Shown here in pieces: positions 6,306 through 13,010 of a DNA stretch of 16,442 bases; within the stretch, counting starts at the first letter, position 1, and every line of letters starts with the position of its first letter. The DNA is from SpSt-333 sp040751955 (GTDB taxonomy: Bacteria; Bacteroidota; Ignavibacteria; UBA10030; UBA8401): the NCBI GenBank assembly GCA_040751955.1, contig JBFMFY010000068.1, positions 1-16,442 of the forward strand. The letters run 5' to 3'. The notes under the pieces are model-generated. The model was not told the DNA's origin. It did not search any database and saw nothing but the letters and a program-made list of their open reading frames with translations. The position numbers and the translations under genes are program-made.

Positions 6306-7658
6306 ATGAAAAAATTATTCTTCGTTATACTTTTTATTTTCAGCATTTGTTCTGCGCAGGAAATTTCCACCCCGAAGTTTACCTTCCCCGATTCCACGTA
6401 TCGTGTCGGGCAGGTGATCTACATTGGCAACGAGCTGACGAAGTACTATATCATTGAACAGGAAATGTCGCTGCAGAAAGATTCACTCATCACGCATCAG
6501 GCGCTGCAGTACGACATCAACCGTATCTACGGATTGCGTCTCTTCACCAAAGTAAATGTCGATGTGATTCCCGACTCCGCACAATATGCCACGCTCATCG
6601 TCAGGGTGAACGAGCGATGGTACTTTTATCCGTTTCCGGTTGTCGGTGTCAAGGATAGAGAATATTCCAAAGTCCTGTCGGGAGATTTTTCAAAAGTGTT
6701 TTACGGCGCAGGAATCATTCATAATAATGTTGCCGGACGGAACACGCAGATGTTCGGTTCTTTTGCGTTTGGATACGATCCGTACGTCTCCATCGGATAC
6801 ATCAATCCTTTAGTGGACATCGAGAACAGAATCTTTTTTTCGTTCAGAGCATATTATACTGAACAGCGGAACCGCAGTCTCGTGTCGCTGGCGAACTCTC
6901 CGAACTTCGACGAGATCCGGTCGGGTGGATCAGTCGGAATCGGGAAACGGTATTCACTCTTCACAACCATTTCAGTATCGCTTGAATTTCTGAATTTAAA
7001 AGTCTCAGACAACAAAGCGGGGCGGACACTCTCCCCCGGCGGAAGAGATGAATTTTACTCATTGCATGCCGGGTATGTGTACGACACGCGCGATCTGCGC
7101 GAATACCCGAGCGACGGTTTGTTCGTTTCATTCGGTGTGTCGAAGCATGGTGTGTTTGAAAAGGATGTGGATTATCAGCGCTACAATCTCGACTTTCGCA
7201 AATATTACCCTCTTTCCAATGATATTGTTCTTGCGGGTCGGGGATTCGCCAGTCTTTCGAGCGGTGGGGCGGTGCCGAATTACGGGCATGTCTTTTTCGG
7301 ATATTTTGAACGAATACGCGGCCACTTTAAGACAATACTGGAAGGGGAACAGATCGTCGGGGGAACAGTTGAAGCGCATTACCCGCTCATCACTCCTCGC
7401 TACATCCGGCTCGATTTCATTCCGTTCGAGCAGTTCCGCGATGTTCGATACGCGATCTACCTTGCAAGCTTTGCCGATGCAGGGAATACATGGTACCGGA
7501 AGGATAATCTTTCGATTAATCAGTTCAAATCCGGATACGGATTCGGCATCCATTTTCATTTTGCATACAGCGCAGTGGCGCGTTTTGAATATGGAATTCC
7601 GTACGGCAACGCTTTTACCAAAGGGGAAATTATTTTAGATTTAGGGGCGGCGTTATAG
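6306..7658 (+). CDS. Omp85/BamA-family outer-membrane protein, single POTRA
   Basis: This 450-residue protein has a signal peptide (MKKLFFVILFIFSICSA, cleavage predicted before Gln18). One POTRA-like domain follows at about 30-105, including IYGLRLFTKVNVDVIPDS and TLIVRVNERWYFYPFP. The rest is a beta-barrel of the surface antigen/D15 type, with alternating aromatic strands, GKRYSLFTTISVSLEF, YVYDTRDLREYPSDGLFVSFGVSKHG and GGTVEAHYPLITPRYIRLDF. Typical BamA has five POTRAs, so this short form is not BamA itself. Similar one-POTRA proteins occur widely in Bacteroidota, and their cargo is mostly unknown. A role in moving a protein or lipid to the outer membrane is an inference. The ATG at 6306 is chosen because it begins the signal peptide; an upstream TTG at 6288 has no merit. 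The protein ends ILDLGAAL and lacks a terminal aromatic residue. Confidence 0.82.
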   Translation: MKKLFFVILFIFSICSAQEISTPKFTFPDSTYRVGQVIYIGNELTKYYIIEQEMSLQKDSLITHQALQYDINRIYGLRLFTKVNVDVIPDSAQYATLIVRVNERWYFYPFPVVGVKDREYSKVLSGDFSKVFYGAGIIHNNVAGRNTQMFGSFAFGYDPYVSIGYINPLVDIENRIFFSFRAYYTEQRNRSLVSLANSPNFDEIRSGGSVGIGKRYSLFTTISVSLEFLNLKVSDNKAGRTLSPGGRDEFYSLHAGYVYDTRDLREYPSDGLFVSFGVSKHGVFEKDVDYQRYNLDFRKYYPLSNDIVLAGRGFASLSSGGAVPNYGHVFFGYFERIRGHFKTILEGEQIVGGTVEAHYPLITPRYIRLDFIPFEQFRDVRYAIYLASFADAGNTWYRKDNLSINQFKSGYGFGIHFHFAYSAVARFEYGIPYGNAFTKGEIILDLGAAL

Positions 7659-7758
7659 TAGTTGAGTACGTATGTATGTGAGTAGTTGAGATTCGTCTGC
7701 TCACTGCTCACAAAACCGCTGTACTCTCAACTACTCAACAACTCAATACTCAACTACT
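7657..7758. repeat. Nested inverted repeats between Omp85-like gene and rsmE
   Basis: An outer pair, AGTAGTTGAGTA (7657-7668) with TACTCAACTACT (7747-7758), encloses an inner pair, GAGTAGTTGAG (7680-7690) with CTCAACTACTC (7725-7735). All arms are variants of the same word, so several alternative pairings are possible. The outer left arm starts inside the stop codon of the Omp85-like gene, and the right arm ends eight bases before the rsmE start. There is no T tract, so it is not a standard terminator. Confidence 0.8.
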
Positions 7759-7766
7759 TCAGATCA

Positions 7767-8486
7767 ATGAACGAATATTTCTACGTTCCCGCAGCATACA
7801 TCATCGACCAGCACATTGCCATTACGGGTGATGAGGCGAAACATATTATTCGCGTACTGCGGAAACAAGTTGGTGATGCAGCGTGGATCGTTGACGGTGA
7901 AGGAAAGGCATACGAAACGGAAATCAAACTGATTGCGTCCGATTTGGTAGAATGTGAGGTGAAGTTCGAGCATCTCCATCTTCACGAACCGGATATCGAC
8001 GTAACGCTCGCCGTGGCGCAGTTGAAAAATCCGTCCCGCATGGACTGGCTCATCGAAAAGGGAACCGAGATCGGTGTGCGGACATTCATCCCGCTGCAAA
8101 CTTCTCGCACAATCGCCCGGTCGCTCAAGGAAGAGCGATGGAATAATATTGCAATCGCAGCAATGAAACAGTCAGGTCGATGCATCCTGCCGAAAATATT
8201 TCCGCCGATGACGTACGATGAGTTGATGGAGAACTCATCAGGGTACGATCTGAAACTCCTTCCGTATGAACGGACAGATCACGTCCTTTTCATTTCCGAA
8301 GCGCTCAAACATCGCAAACCGCCGCGGTCAGTGTTGATCGTAATCGGACCTGAAGGTGGATTCACAGACAATGAGGTAACGCTGGCAGATCAAAAAGGAT
8401 TTATGCAGGTGTCGCTGGGCAGGAGACGTTTCAGAACGGAGACAGCGGCAATCATTGCGGCAGGATGGGTGATAGGGAATGAGTGA
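7767..8486 (+). CDS. rsmE: 16S rRNA (uracil-1498-N3)-methyltransferase
   Basis: RsmE methylates U1498 of 16S rRNA at N3, using S-adenosylmethionine, in the assembled 30S subunit. The 239-residue protein (E. coli 243) has an N-terminal PUA-like RNA-binding part with HIIRVLRKQVGD at 26-37. A SPOUT knotted methyltransferase domain follows: WLIEKGTEIGVRTFIPL, MKQSGRCILP, the SAM-binding loop IGPEGGFTDNEV around 193-204, and the knot LGRRRFRTETAA at 217-228. The ATG at 7767 gives the family's normal N-terminus; an in-frame extension back to 7686 would run into the palindromic repeat. No Shine-Dalgarno site is visible, and the start is only eight bases from the inverted repeat, which might limit translation. 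Identification is firm. Confidence 0.95.
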   Translation: MNEYFYVPAAYIIDQHIAITGDEAKHIIRVLRKQVGDAAWIVDGEGKAYETEIKLIASDLVECEVKFEHLHLHEPDIDVTLAVAQLKNPSRMDWLIEKGTEIGVRTFIPLQTSRTIARSLKEERWNNIAIAAMKQSGRCILPKIFPPMTYDELMENSSGYDLKLLPYERTDHVLFISEALKHRKPPRSVLIVIGPEGGFTDNEVTLADQKGFMQVSLGRRRFRTETAAIIAAGWVIGNE

Positions 8487-8494
8487 GGTTACGT

Positions 8495-8518
8495 AAAGCG
8501 ACTCTCCAGAGTCGCTTT
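8495..8518. repeat. REP-like hairpin upstream of the transposase
   Basis: AAAGCGACTCT (8495-8505) pairs perfectly with the arm at 8508-8518, leaving a two-base loop CC. It starts eight bases after the rsmE stop and ends with CTTTGTG, so it may also serve as the rsmE terminator. Its shape, a long perfect stem with a 2-nt CT/AG-closed loop, matches the two hairpins on the other side of the transposase gene. Confidence 0.75.
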
Positions 8519-8550
8519 GTGATAACGAAAGATGTAATTGTGCAGGTGCT

Positions 8551-9192
8551 ATGAAACATAACGAACACAGATCGTTGTACAGAAGAAACCTTCCTCACAT
8601 CCATCCGGACAGCGCACAATATTTCATTACATTTCGTCTTGCGAACAGTCTTCCGAAAATTGCCGTTGAAAGAATGCGATCGGAATTCAAAGAGTTGCTT
8701 TCAAAAAATAAATCTGGCGGAAGTGAAATAAAAGAGAAATACAGACAACAATACTTTCTAAAATTTGATCAAGCATTGGATTCTTCCAACTCCGGTGCAT
8801 TATGGCTTGCCAAGACCGAAATTGCCGATTGTATCTGCGAGGCAATGCAATATCACAACAATCGTTCATACGAGTAAGTCTGTCATACGGTGATGCCAAA
8901 TCATGTTCATCTTTTATGTAAACATTCGTATAAATTTTCAGGTGCTCGAATAATTGATATCATGGAATCGATCAAAAAATATTCCGCACGGCGTGCCAAT
9001 GCATTGTTGAAAAGGACAAGGAAACAATTTTGGCAAAGTGAAAGTTACGACCATCTTATTCGAAATGAACCGGAATTAGAAAATACGATCCGTTATATTC
9101 TCTATAATCCTGTAAAAGCAGGTTTGTGCAAGGATTGGTTTGACTGGAAATGGACGTACCTGAAGGAAGAATATAAGCGATTGTTTCAATAA
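8551..9192 (+). pseudogene. REP-associated tyrosine transposase (RAYT), interrupted by an in-frame stop
   Basis: Two reading blocks in the same frame, 8551-8877 and 8878-9192, together make one Y1/IS200-like RAYT protein of about 213 codons. The first block has YRRNLPHIHPDSAQYFITFRLANSLP, the usual N-terminus. The second has the HUH motif MPNHVHLL (His codons at 8902 and 8908), the catalytic tyrosine in SIKKYSARRAN (codon 8980), and the typical end ESYDHLIRNEPELENTIRYI. The break is a TAA at 8875-8877, between SYE and VCHTVMPNHVH. RAYT relatives usually have Leu there, so one base change (TTA to TAA) explains it. No frameshift is needed. RAYTs are single-copy domesticated relatives of IS200 transposases that act on REP palindromes. 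The flanking hairpins at 8495, 9196 and 9247 support this. It is probably inactive unless the stop is read through. Confidence 0.85.
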
Positions 9193-9195
9193 AAA

Positions 9196-9217
9196 GACCG
9201 GATCTATAGATCCGGTC
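9196..9217. repeat. REP-like perfect palindrome
   Basis: This is a 22-base perfect palindrome with arms GACCGGATCTA and TAGATCCGGTC. It starts four bases after the transposase stop. It shares the core CGGATCT-NN-AGATCCG with the next palindrome at 9247, so the pair resembles a BIME-like doublet beside a RAYT. Confidence 0.85.
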
Positions 9218-9246
9218 AATGTGTGTGCGAATGTAAAAGTGATGCT

Positions 9247-9268
9247 GGTCGGATCTGGAGATCCGACC
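9247..9268. repeat. REP-like hairpin, second member of doublet
   Basis: GGTCGGATCT (9247-9256) pairs perfectly with AGATCCGACC (9259-9268) around a two-base GG loop. It lies eight bases beyond the clpX stop on the minus strand, between convergent genes, and could act as a transcript end for clpX. There is no T tract on the minus-strand side. Confidence 0.85.
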
Positions 9269-9275
9269 TACATGA

Positions 9276-10532
9276 CTACGCCGATTTCCTCTCTTCCAGC
9301 ACGTAAATCGGTTCTTTCTTCTTCTCCACCGTATCTTTCGTGATGATGGTCTTGGTAACGTTCGATTTGGAGGGGAGTTCGTACATAATATCTCGCATAA
9401 TATCTTCAACAACTGAACGCAATGCTCGAGCCCCTGTTCCGCGCGCCATCGCTTTCTGGACGATTTGCCTCAGCGCTGAATCTTCAAAATCGAGTTCGAC
9501 CCCTTCGTACTTGAAGAGTTTCTTGAACTGTTTCACGATCGCGTTTCGCGGTTCGGTCAGGATGTTCATCAAAGCGTTCTCATCGAGCGAGTGTAGTGTC
9601 GAGAGGACGGGCAAACGCCCGATAAATTCAGGGATCAATCCGAATTTCAGCAGGTCGTCCGGTTCTACCTGACGCAGATACTCGTCGGTTGACTGCTCTT
9701 TCTTTCCTTTGATATCCGCTCCGAACCCGACCGCATTCTGATGGACGCGGCGTGCAATGATTTTTTCCAATCCTTCAAATGCACCGCCGCAGATGAAGAG
9801 GATATTCTTCGTATTGATATTGATGAGGCTCTGCTCCGGATGTTTGCGTCCACCTTTTGGCGGAACGCCGGCAACTGTTCCTTCGAGAATTTTTAACAGC
9901 GCCTGTTGGACGCCTTCACCCGAAACATCACGAGTGATTGATGCGCTGTCGCTTTTGCGGGCGATCTTGTCGATCTCGTCGATGTAAACGATACCGCGTT
10001 CCGCCCGTTCAACATTGTACTCCGCATTTTGGAGAAGGTGAACGAGCACAGTCTCGACATCGTCTCCCACATATCCCGCCTCGGTCAATGTGGTTGCATC
10101 GGCGATAGCAAACGGAACATCGAGAATGCGTGCGAGGGTCTGTGCCAGTAATGTTTTTCCTGTACCGGTGGAGCCGATGAGCATGATATTGCTCTTTTCG
10201 ATCTCTACATTCTCCGGGTCGGCGAACTGTTCCTGTGAATCGATACGTTTGTAATGATTGTACACTGCAACGGCGAGCGTCTTCTTCGCCTGTTCCTGTC
10301 CGATCACGTACTCGTCGAGCGCTGATTTCAACTGAGTCGGCGTAAGAAGTCCTTTGTTCTTGATTCGTTTGGTACGGGCTGAAGAGAGATTGTTGCGGAT
10401 GATATCCATTGATGTGGAAACGCACATGTCGCAGATATAAACATCCGGTCCGGCGATGATGCTGGTGACCTCTTCGGGGCGCCGTCCGCAGAACGAACAG
10501 CGTACTTTATCTTCAGTTTTTTGTTTGCTCAT
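9276..10532 (-). CDS. clpX: ATP-dependent Clp protease ATP-binding subunit ClpX
   Basis: ClpX is the AAA+ hexameric unfoldase that feeds substrates into ClpP. The 418-residue protein has the four-cysteine zinc domain (Cys12, Cys15, Cys34, Cys37 in CSFCGRRPEE...VYICDMC). Walker A is GSTGTGKT at 120-127 and Walker B IVYIDE at 181-186. The pore loops GYVG (153-156) and RKH (229-231) are present, as is the ClpP-docking loop in the VGF form at 268-270 (E. coli IGF). A sensor-2 region GTGARALRSVVEDIM lies near the C-terminus. Length is normal. The start ATG lies at 10530-10532, with only a weak AGG upstream. The order tig-clpP-clpX is the classical one. A GTCAT-type repeat occupies the 137 bases between clpP and clpX, so the two may be partly uncoupled. 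Identification is certain. Confidence 0.98.
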   Translation of the reverse strand: MSKQKTEDKVRCSFCGRRPEEVTSIIAGPDVYICDMCVSTSMDIIRNNLSSARTKRIKNKGLLTPTQLKSALDEYVIGQEQAKKTLAVAVYNHYKRIDSQEQFADPENVEIEKSNIMLIGSTGTGKTLLAQTLARILDVPFAIADATTLTEAGYVGDDVETVLVHLLQNAEYNVERAERGIVYIDEIDKIARKSDSASITRDVSGEGVQQALLKILEGTVAGVPPKGGRKHPEQSLININTKNILFICGGAFEGLEKIIARRVHQNAVGFGADIKGKKEQSTDEYLRQVEPDDLLKFGLIPEFIGRLPVLSTLHSLDENALMNILTEPRNAIVKQFKKLFKYEGVELDFEDSALRQIVQKAMARGTGARALRSVVEDIMRDIMYELPSKSNVTKTIITKDTVEKKKEPIYVLEERKSA

Positions 10533-10545
10533 AGAAACCTACAAC

Positions 10546-10633
10546 GTCATGCCGAACGAATGCCGCGCTGCTTTGTGTTTATCCTTCGACGGGCTGGTCA
10601 CGATTTTACCAGGACTCGCTTGCTCAGGATGAC
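10546..10633. repeat. GTCAT...ATGAC interspersed repeat between clpP and clpX
   Basis: The left end on the plus strand is GTCATGCCGAAC and the right end GCTCAGGATGAC, so the ends are inverted copies. In minus-strand reading it begins GTCATCCTGAGCAAGCGAGT and includes CCCGTCGAAGGATAAA. It resembles the elements at 2007, 2116 and 14777 in its ends and in the CGAGT/GTCGAAG words. It fills most of the space between the two clp genes and would be present in the shared transcript. Confidence 0.7.
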
Positions 10634-10669
10634 CATTGACGCAGTACGCGTCGAAGCATGTTAAAAAAA

Positions 10670-11320
10670 TTATTTTTCTTTCTTGCCGTCAGCAGGGCGT
10701 TTCGCGAGAACCTTGTCGATCAGTCCGTACTCAAGCGCTTGCTGCGACGACATGTAATTGTCCCGGTCGGTATCTTTCTCCACATCGGCAACCGACTTTC
10801 CCGTGTGATGCGCGATGATTTCGTTCAGCCGTTTCTTCGTCTTTAAAATTTCTTCCGCCTGGATGCTGATATCGGATGCGGTACCTTGCACGCCTCCCCA
10901 CGGCTGGTGGATCATGATGCGTGCGTTGGGGAGCGCCTGACGTTTTCCTTTCTCGCCTGCCAGCAACAGGATCGCTCCCATGCTTGCCGCCATGCCCACG
11001 CAGATCGTACCCACCTGAGGTCGTATATACTGCATAGTGTCGTAAATAGCAAGACCTGCAGTTACTGATCCCCCTGGGGAATTTATATACACACTGATAT
11101 CCTTCTCCGGATCTTCCGCTTCGAGATGCAGCATCTGTGCTATGGCGAGTGACGCTACGTAATCGTCGATCGGTGTGCCGATAAAGACAATCCGTTCTTT
11201 TAATAGACGGGAAAAAATGTCGTATGCACGTTCACCGCGCGTGGTCTGTTCGACGACCATCGGGACAAGTTGATTGTATAATTCGTACGGCGTTGAGGCG
11301 AATTTCGGAATCTGAATCAT
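10670..11320 (-). CDS. clpP: ATP-dependent Clp protease proteolytic subunit ClpP
   Basis: ClpP is the tetradecameric serine peptidase chamber that degrades proteins delivered by ClpX. The 216-residue protein shows the catalytic triad Ser113 (GMAASMGA), His138 (IMIHQP) and Asp187 (DTDRDNYM). The Ser-His (25) and Ser-Asp (74) spacings equal those of E. coli ClpP. Other family blocks are INSPGGSVTAGLAIYDTMQYI and QALEYGLIDKVL. Residues 1-20 likely include a short propeptide, and there is a lysine-rich tail (KRPADGKKEK). The ATG at 11318-11320 has a good ribosome site (AAAGGA on the minus strand, complement of TCCTTT at 11326-11331). It is transcribed after tig with a 149-base gap carrying mutually exclusive hairpins. 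Identification is certain. Confidence 0.98.
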   Translation of the reverse strand: MIQIPKFASTPYELYNQLVPMVVEQTTRGERAYDIFSRLLKERIVFIGTPIDDYVASLAIAQMLHLEAEDPEKDISVYINSPGGSVTAGLAIYDTMQYIRPQVGTICVGMAASMGAILLLAGEKGKRQALPNARIMIHQPWGGVQGTASDISIQAEEILKTKKRLNEIIAHHTGKSVADVEKDTDRDNYMSSQQALEYGLIDKVLAKRPADGKKEK

Positions 11321-11340
11321 GGTAATCCTTTCTATTGGTG

Positions 11341-11399
11341 AAGTATAACCTCGTCAAGGTTATACTTGTTTCAGAAGAAACCTTGACAGGGATTCTTCT
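11341..11399 (-). promoter_or_regulatory. Alternative hairpins in the clpP leader
   Basis: In plus-strand coordinates, stem A pairs AAGTATAACCT (11341-11351) with AGGTTATACTT (11357-11367), a perfect 11 bp with a 5-base loop. Stem C pairs AGAAGAA (11373-11379) with TTCTTCT (11393-11399). A competing stem B pairs GTCAAGGTT (11353-11361) with AACCTTGAC (11379-11387) and cannot form together with A, and it overlaps C by one base. The element lies 20 bases upstream of the clpP start on the transcript. This is the layout of an RNA switch, but function is unproven and stem A alone could be a REP-like palindrome. Confidence 0.5.
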
Positions 11400-11469
11400 C
11401 TATAGACGCATGAAAGGGAAAAAAATTTCAAGAATTTCAGATGAACTCTACCCGGGGGTGGTGCCCATC

Positions 11470-12756
11470 TTATTGAACGGCAAATTTGCTGTAATCGTCC
11501 GTCTCAACTTCCTTAATTTTCACATTTTGCTTTAGAATGTCAATCAGGCGGTTGTATTTCAATCGCTCCAGCGCATTTTCAGAAGTCTTGTAAAAATTGA
11601 GGAGCCGCGCTTTGTCGATATTCAATTTAGCGGATTCCTCTTCAGCAATTTTTTCGATCTCGGCGTCTGAGATCTCGATCTTTTCTTTTGCGATGAATTG
11701 CTCTTTTATCAACAGCCACTTTGCCTGCCAGACAGCGGTGCCTCGTGCAGATTCACGGTATTTCTTTTCATCAAATCCTTTCGGCAGTTGGCGATTCGGC
11801 TGCTGACTCTTTGCATCGTCTAAGTAGGTGTCGATCACGCTTTGCACGAGTGATTCGGGAACGGTAAAGTCGTATTGTTTCACGATTTCGTTCAACAGGT
11901 CGGATTCAAAGCGGCGTTCGCTCCGGTCTTTCCAGAATTCATCGAGATCTTTCGTGATGTTCTGTTTCAATTCCTCGATCGTATGGAATTTATCATTGCT
12001 CACTTTTTTTGCGAGAGCGTCATCGGCGGGCGGAAGGATCACTTTTTCGATCTTTTTGACGTTGAGCTGCAGATGTACGCTGTGCGTATGATCGCCGTGC
12101 TGATGCTCGAACTTTACTTCTTTCACATCACCGACCGAGACACCTTGCAGTGCTTCTTTGATCTCTTTTTCGGTTTGCTTTTCTTTAAGATAGATGCGCA
12201 TGTTTTCCCGTTTTGAAGAAGGGCGCAGGTTTCCCTGATCGTCATAATCGATCATATCAACGGTGACGGCGAAATCTTCTCCTTCAACTTTTTCTGCCTC
12301 TTCGTTCGATGCGTTGATCTGCTGCAGACGTTCGATCTCGTTCTTGATCTCGGTATCGTTGGCTTTGTGAATGTACTTTTCGACTTCGATTGACTTGTAC
12401 TCCTTCAATTCAAAGTCCGGTTTTACTTCGTATTTTACCTTGAACGAGAGGGGGGTTCCGGGCTTGAAATCGATATTGATGATAGTTGGCGTTCCGATTG
12501 GATTGATGTTGCGCGTTTCGATCTCTTTGCGGAACGTATCGTTGGTGATCTCTTCAATGGTTTGATATTCAATGCTGGCGCCGAACATCTTTTTGATGAT
12601 GTGCATCGGCACTTTTCCCCTGCGGAATCCTTTGATCTCAAGGTTCGGTGCAGCTTCACGGTATGCTTTTTCGAAATGGGGCTGTAATTCCTCTTGCGTC
12701 ATGTTCACCTGCATTTCGCGGTCGCAATCGCTCAGTGTGTTAATAGTTACTTCCAC
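11470..12756 (-). CDS. tig: Trigger factor (ribosome-associated chaperone)
   Basis: Trigger factor binds the ribosome exit tunnel and folds nascent proteins. The 428-residue protein has the ribosome-docking loop GFRRGKVP at 43-50, the same positions as in E. coli. It also has a middle domain at about 155-240 and a long helical C-terminal chaperone domain (EELKQNITKDLDEFWKDRSE onward). The middle FKBP-type prolyl isomerase domain is hard to recognise: the usual glycine-rich and phenylalanine active-site positions are not evident, and a histidine-rich loop EHQHGDHTHSVH lies at 217-228. Isomerase activity may therefore be lost. The start is GTG at 12754-12756 with a strong site AAGGAG (complement of CTCCTT at 12763-12768). 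It is the first gene of tig-clpP-clpX. A candidate promoter lies at 12862-12893, and an intrinsic terminator sits inside the leader at 12785-12809. Confidence 0.96.
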   Translation of the reverse strand: MEVTINTLSDCDREMQVNMTQEELQPHFEKAYREAAPNLEIKGFRRGKVPMHIIKKMFGASIEYQTIEEITNDTFRKEIETRNINPIGTPTIINIDFKPGTPLSFKVKYEVKPDFELKEYKSIEVEKYIHKANDTEIKNEIERLQQINASNEEAEKVEGEDFAVTVDMIDYDDQGNLRPSSKRENMRIYLKEKQTEKEIKEALQGVSVGDVKEVKFEHQHGDHTHSVHLQLNVKKIEKVILPPADDALAKKVSNDKFHTIEELKQNITKDLDEFWKDRSERRFESDLLNEIVKQYDFTVPESLVQSVIDTYLDDAKSQQPNRQLPKGFDEKKYRESARGTAVWQAKWLLIKEQFIAKEKIEISDAEIEKIAEEESAKLNIDKARLLNFYKTSENALERLKYNRLIDILKQNVKIKEVETDDYSKFAVQ

Positions 12757-12784
12757 TACAATCTCCTTCTATAATCTTCATATG

Positions 12785-12809
12785 AAAAAAAATCCCGATC
12801 AGTCGGGAT
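12785..12809 (-). terminator. Intrinsic terminator in the tig leader (possible attenuator)
   Basis: Read on the minus strand, ATCCCGA (12809-12803) and TCGGGAT (12798-12792) form a 7-bp stem around a four-base loop, followed by eight T residues (12792-12785). It lies about 29 bases before the tig start. No minus-strand gene exists upstream because the next gene (13011) is divergent, so it would stop transcripts that began in the tig leader. It is either an attenuator of tig-clpP-clpX or the end of a small RNA of about 70 bases. Confidence 0.6.
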
Positions 12810-12861
12810 GGGAATCTTGTCTGCCGACCCGGAATACTCCTATAGAGCAGGCAGGTACAAC

Positions 12862-12893
12862 TAAAAATACGAAAAATTGCCAATATTCCCAAA
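12862..12893 (-). promoter_or_regulatory. Candidate promoter of tig-clpP-clpX
   Basis: On the minus strand TTTG (12893-12890) is followed after 20 bases by TATTTTTA (12869-12862), close to the FCB-group consensus TTTG-N20-TAnnTTTG. The predicted start is near 12855, which gives a leader of roughly 100 bases that includes the terminator-like hairpin. This is a consensus match only. Confidence 0.4.
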
Positions 12894-12900
12894 CAGATTA

Positions 12901-12931
12901 TTGCGTCTCTTTACCAAACAGACTATATTAT
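12901..12931 (+). promoter_or_regulatory. Candidate promoter of the type IX-secreted protein gene
   Basis: TTG (12901-12903) precedes TATATTAT (12924-12931) by 20 bases, a partial match to TTG-N20-TAnnTTTG. It lies about 80 bases before the ATG at 13011 and is divergent from the tig promoter candidate, with the two upstream elements separated by seven bases. Confidence 0.3.
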
Positions 12932-13000
12932 CCAGAGTTTTACGCGCCGTTGCTTTCGTTCTGAATTGGAAACCTTATCCAATCATTCATTTCATTTTAG

Positions 13001-13007
13001 AGGAGGT
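13001..13007 (+). promoter_or_regulatory. Strong Shine-Dalgarno site fixing the start at 13011
   Basis: AGGAGGT ends three bases before the ATG at 13011. It rules out the longer in-frame TTG start at 12966, which would place 15 residues ahead of a clear signal peptide. It also shows that at least some genes of this organism use canonical Shine-Dalgarno pairing. Confidence 0.8.
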
Positions 13008-13010
13008 CCC

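Noticed and set aside
7686..7766. N-terminal extension of RsmE (27 extra residues from a TTG)
   Set aside because: It would be encoded by the palindromic repeat; family length and N-terminus fit the ATG at 7767.
8551..9192. Two separate genes, or recoding by frameshift, at the transposase
   Set aside because: Both halves lie in the same frame, so no frameshift is needed. Neither half is a complete family member, and no selenocysteine-type or readthrough signal was recognised around the TAA. A nonsense mutation is simpler.
12810..12960. tRNA or known riboswitch in the tig leader
   Set aside because: No acceptor stem, TPsiC-like GTTCGA word, CCA end or recognised riboswitch core was found. 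Only a terminator-like stem and short weak pairings are visible.
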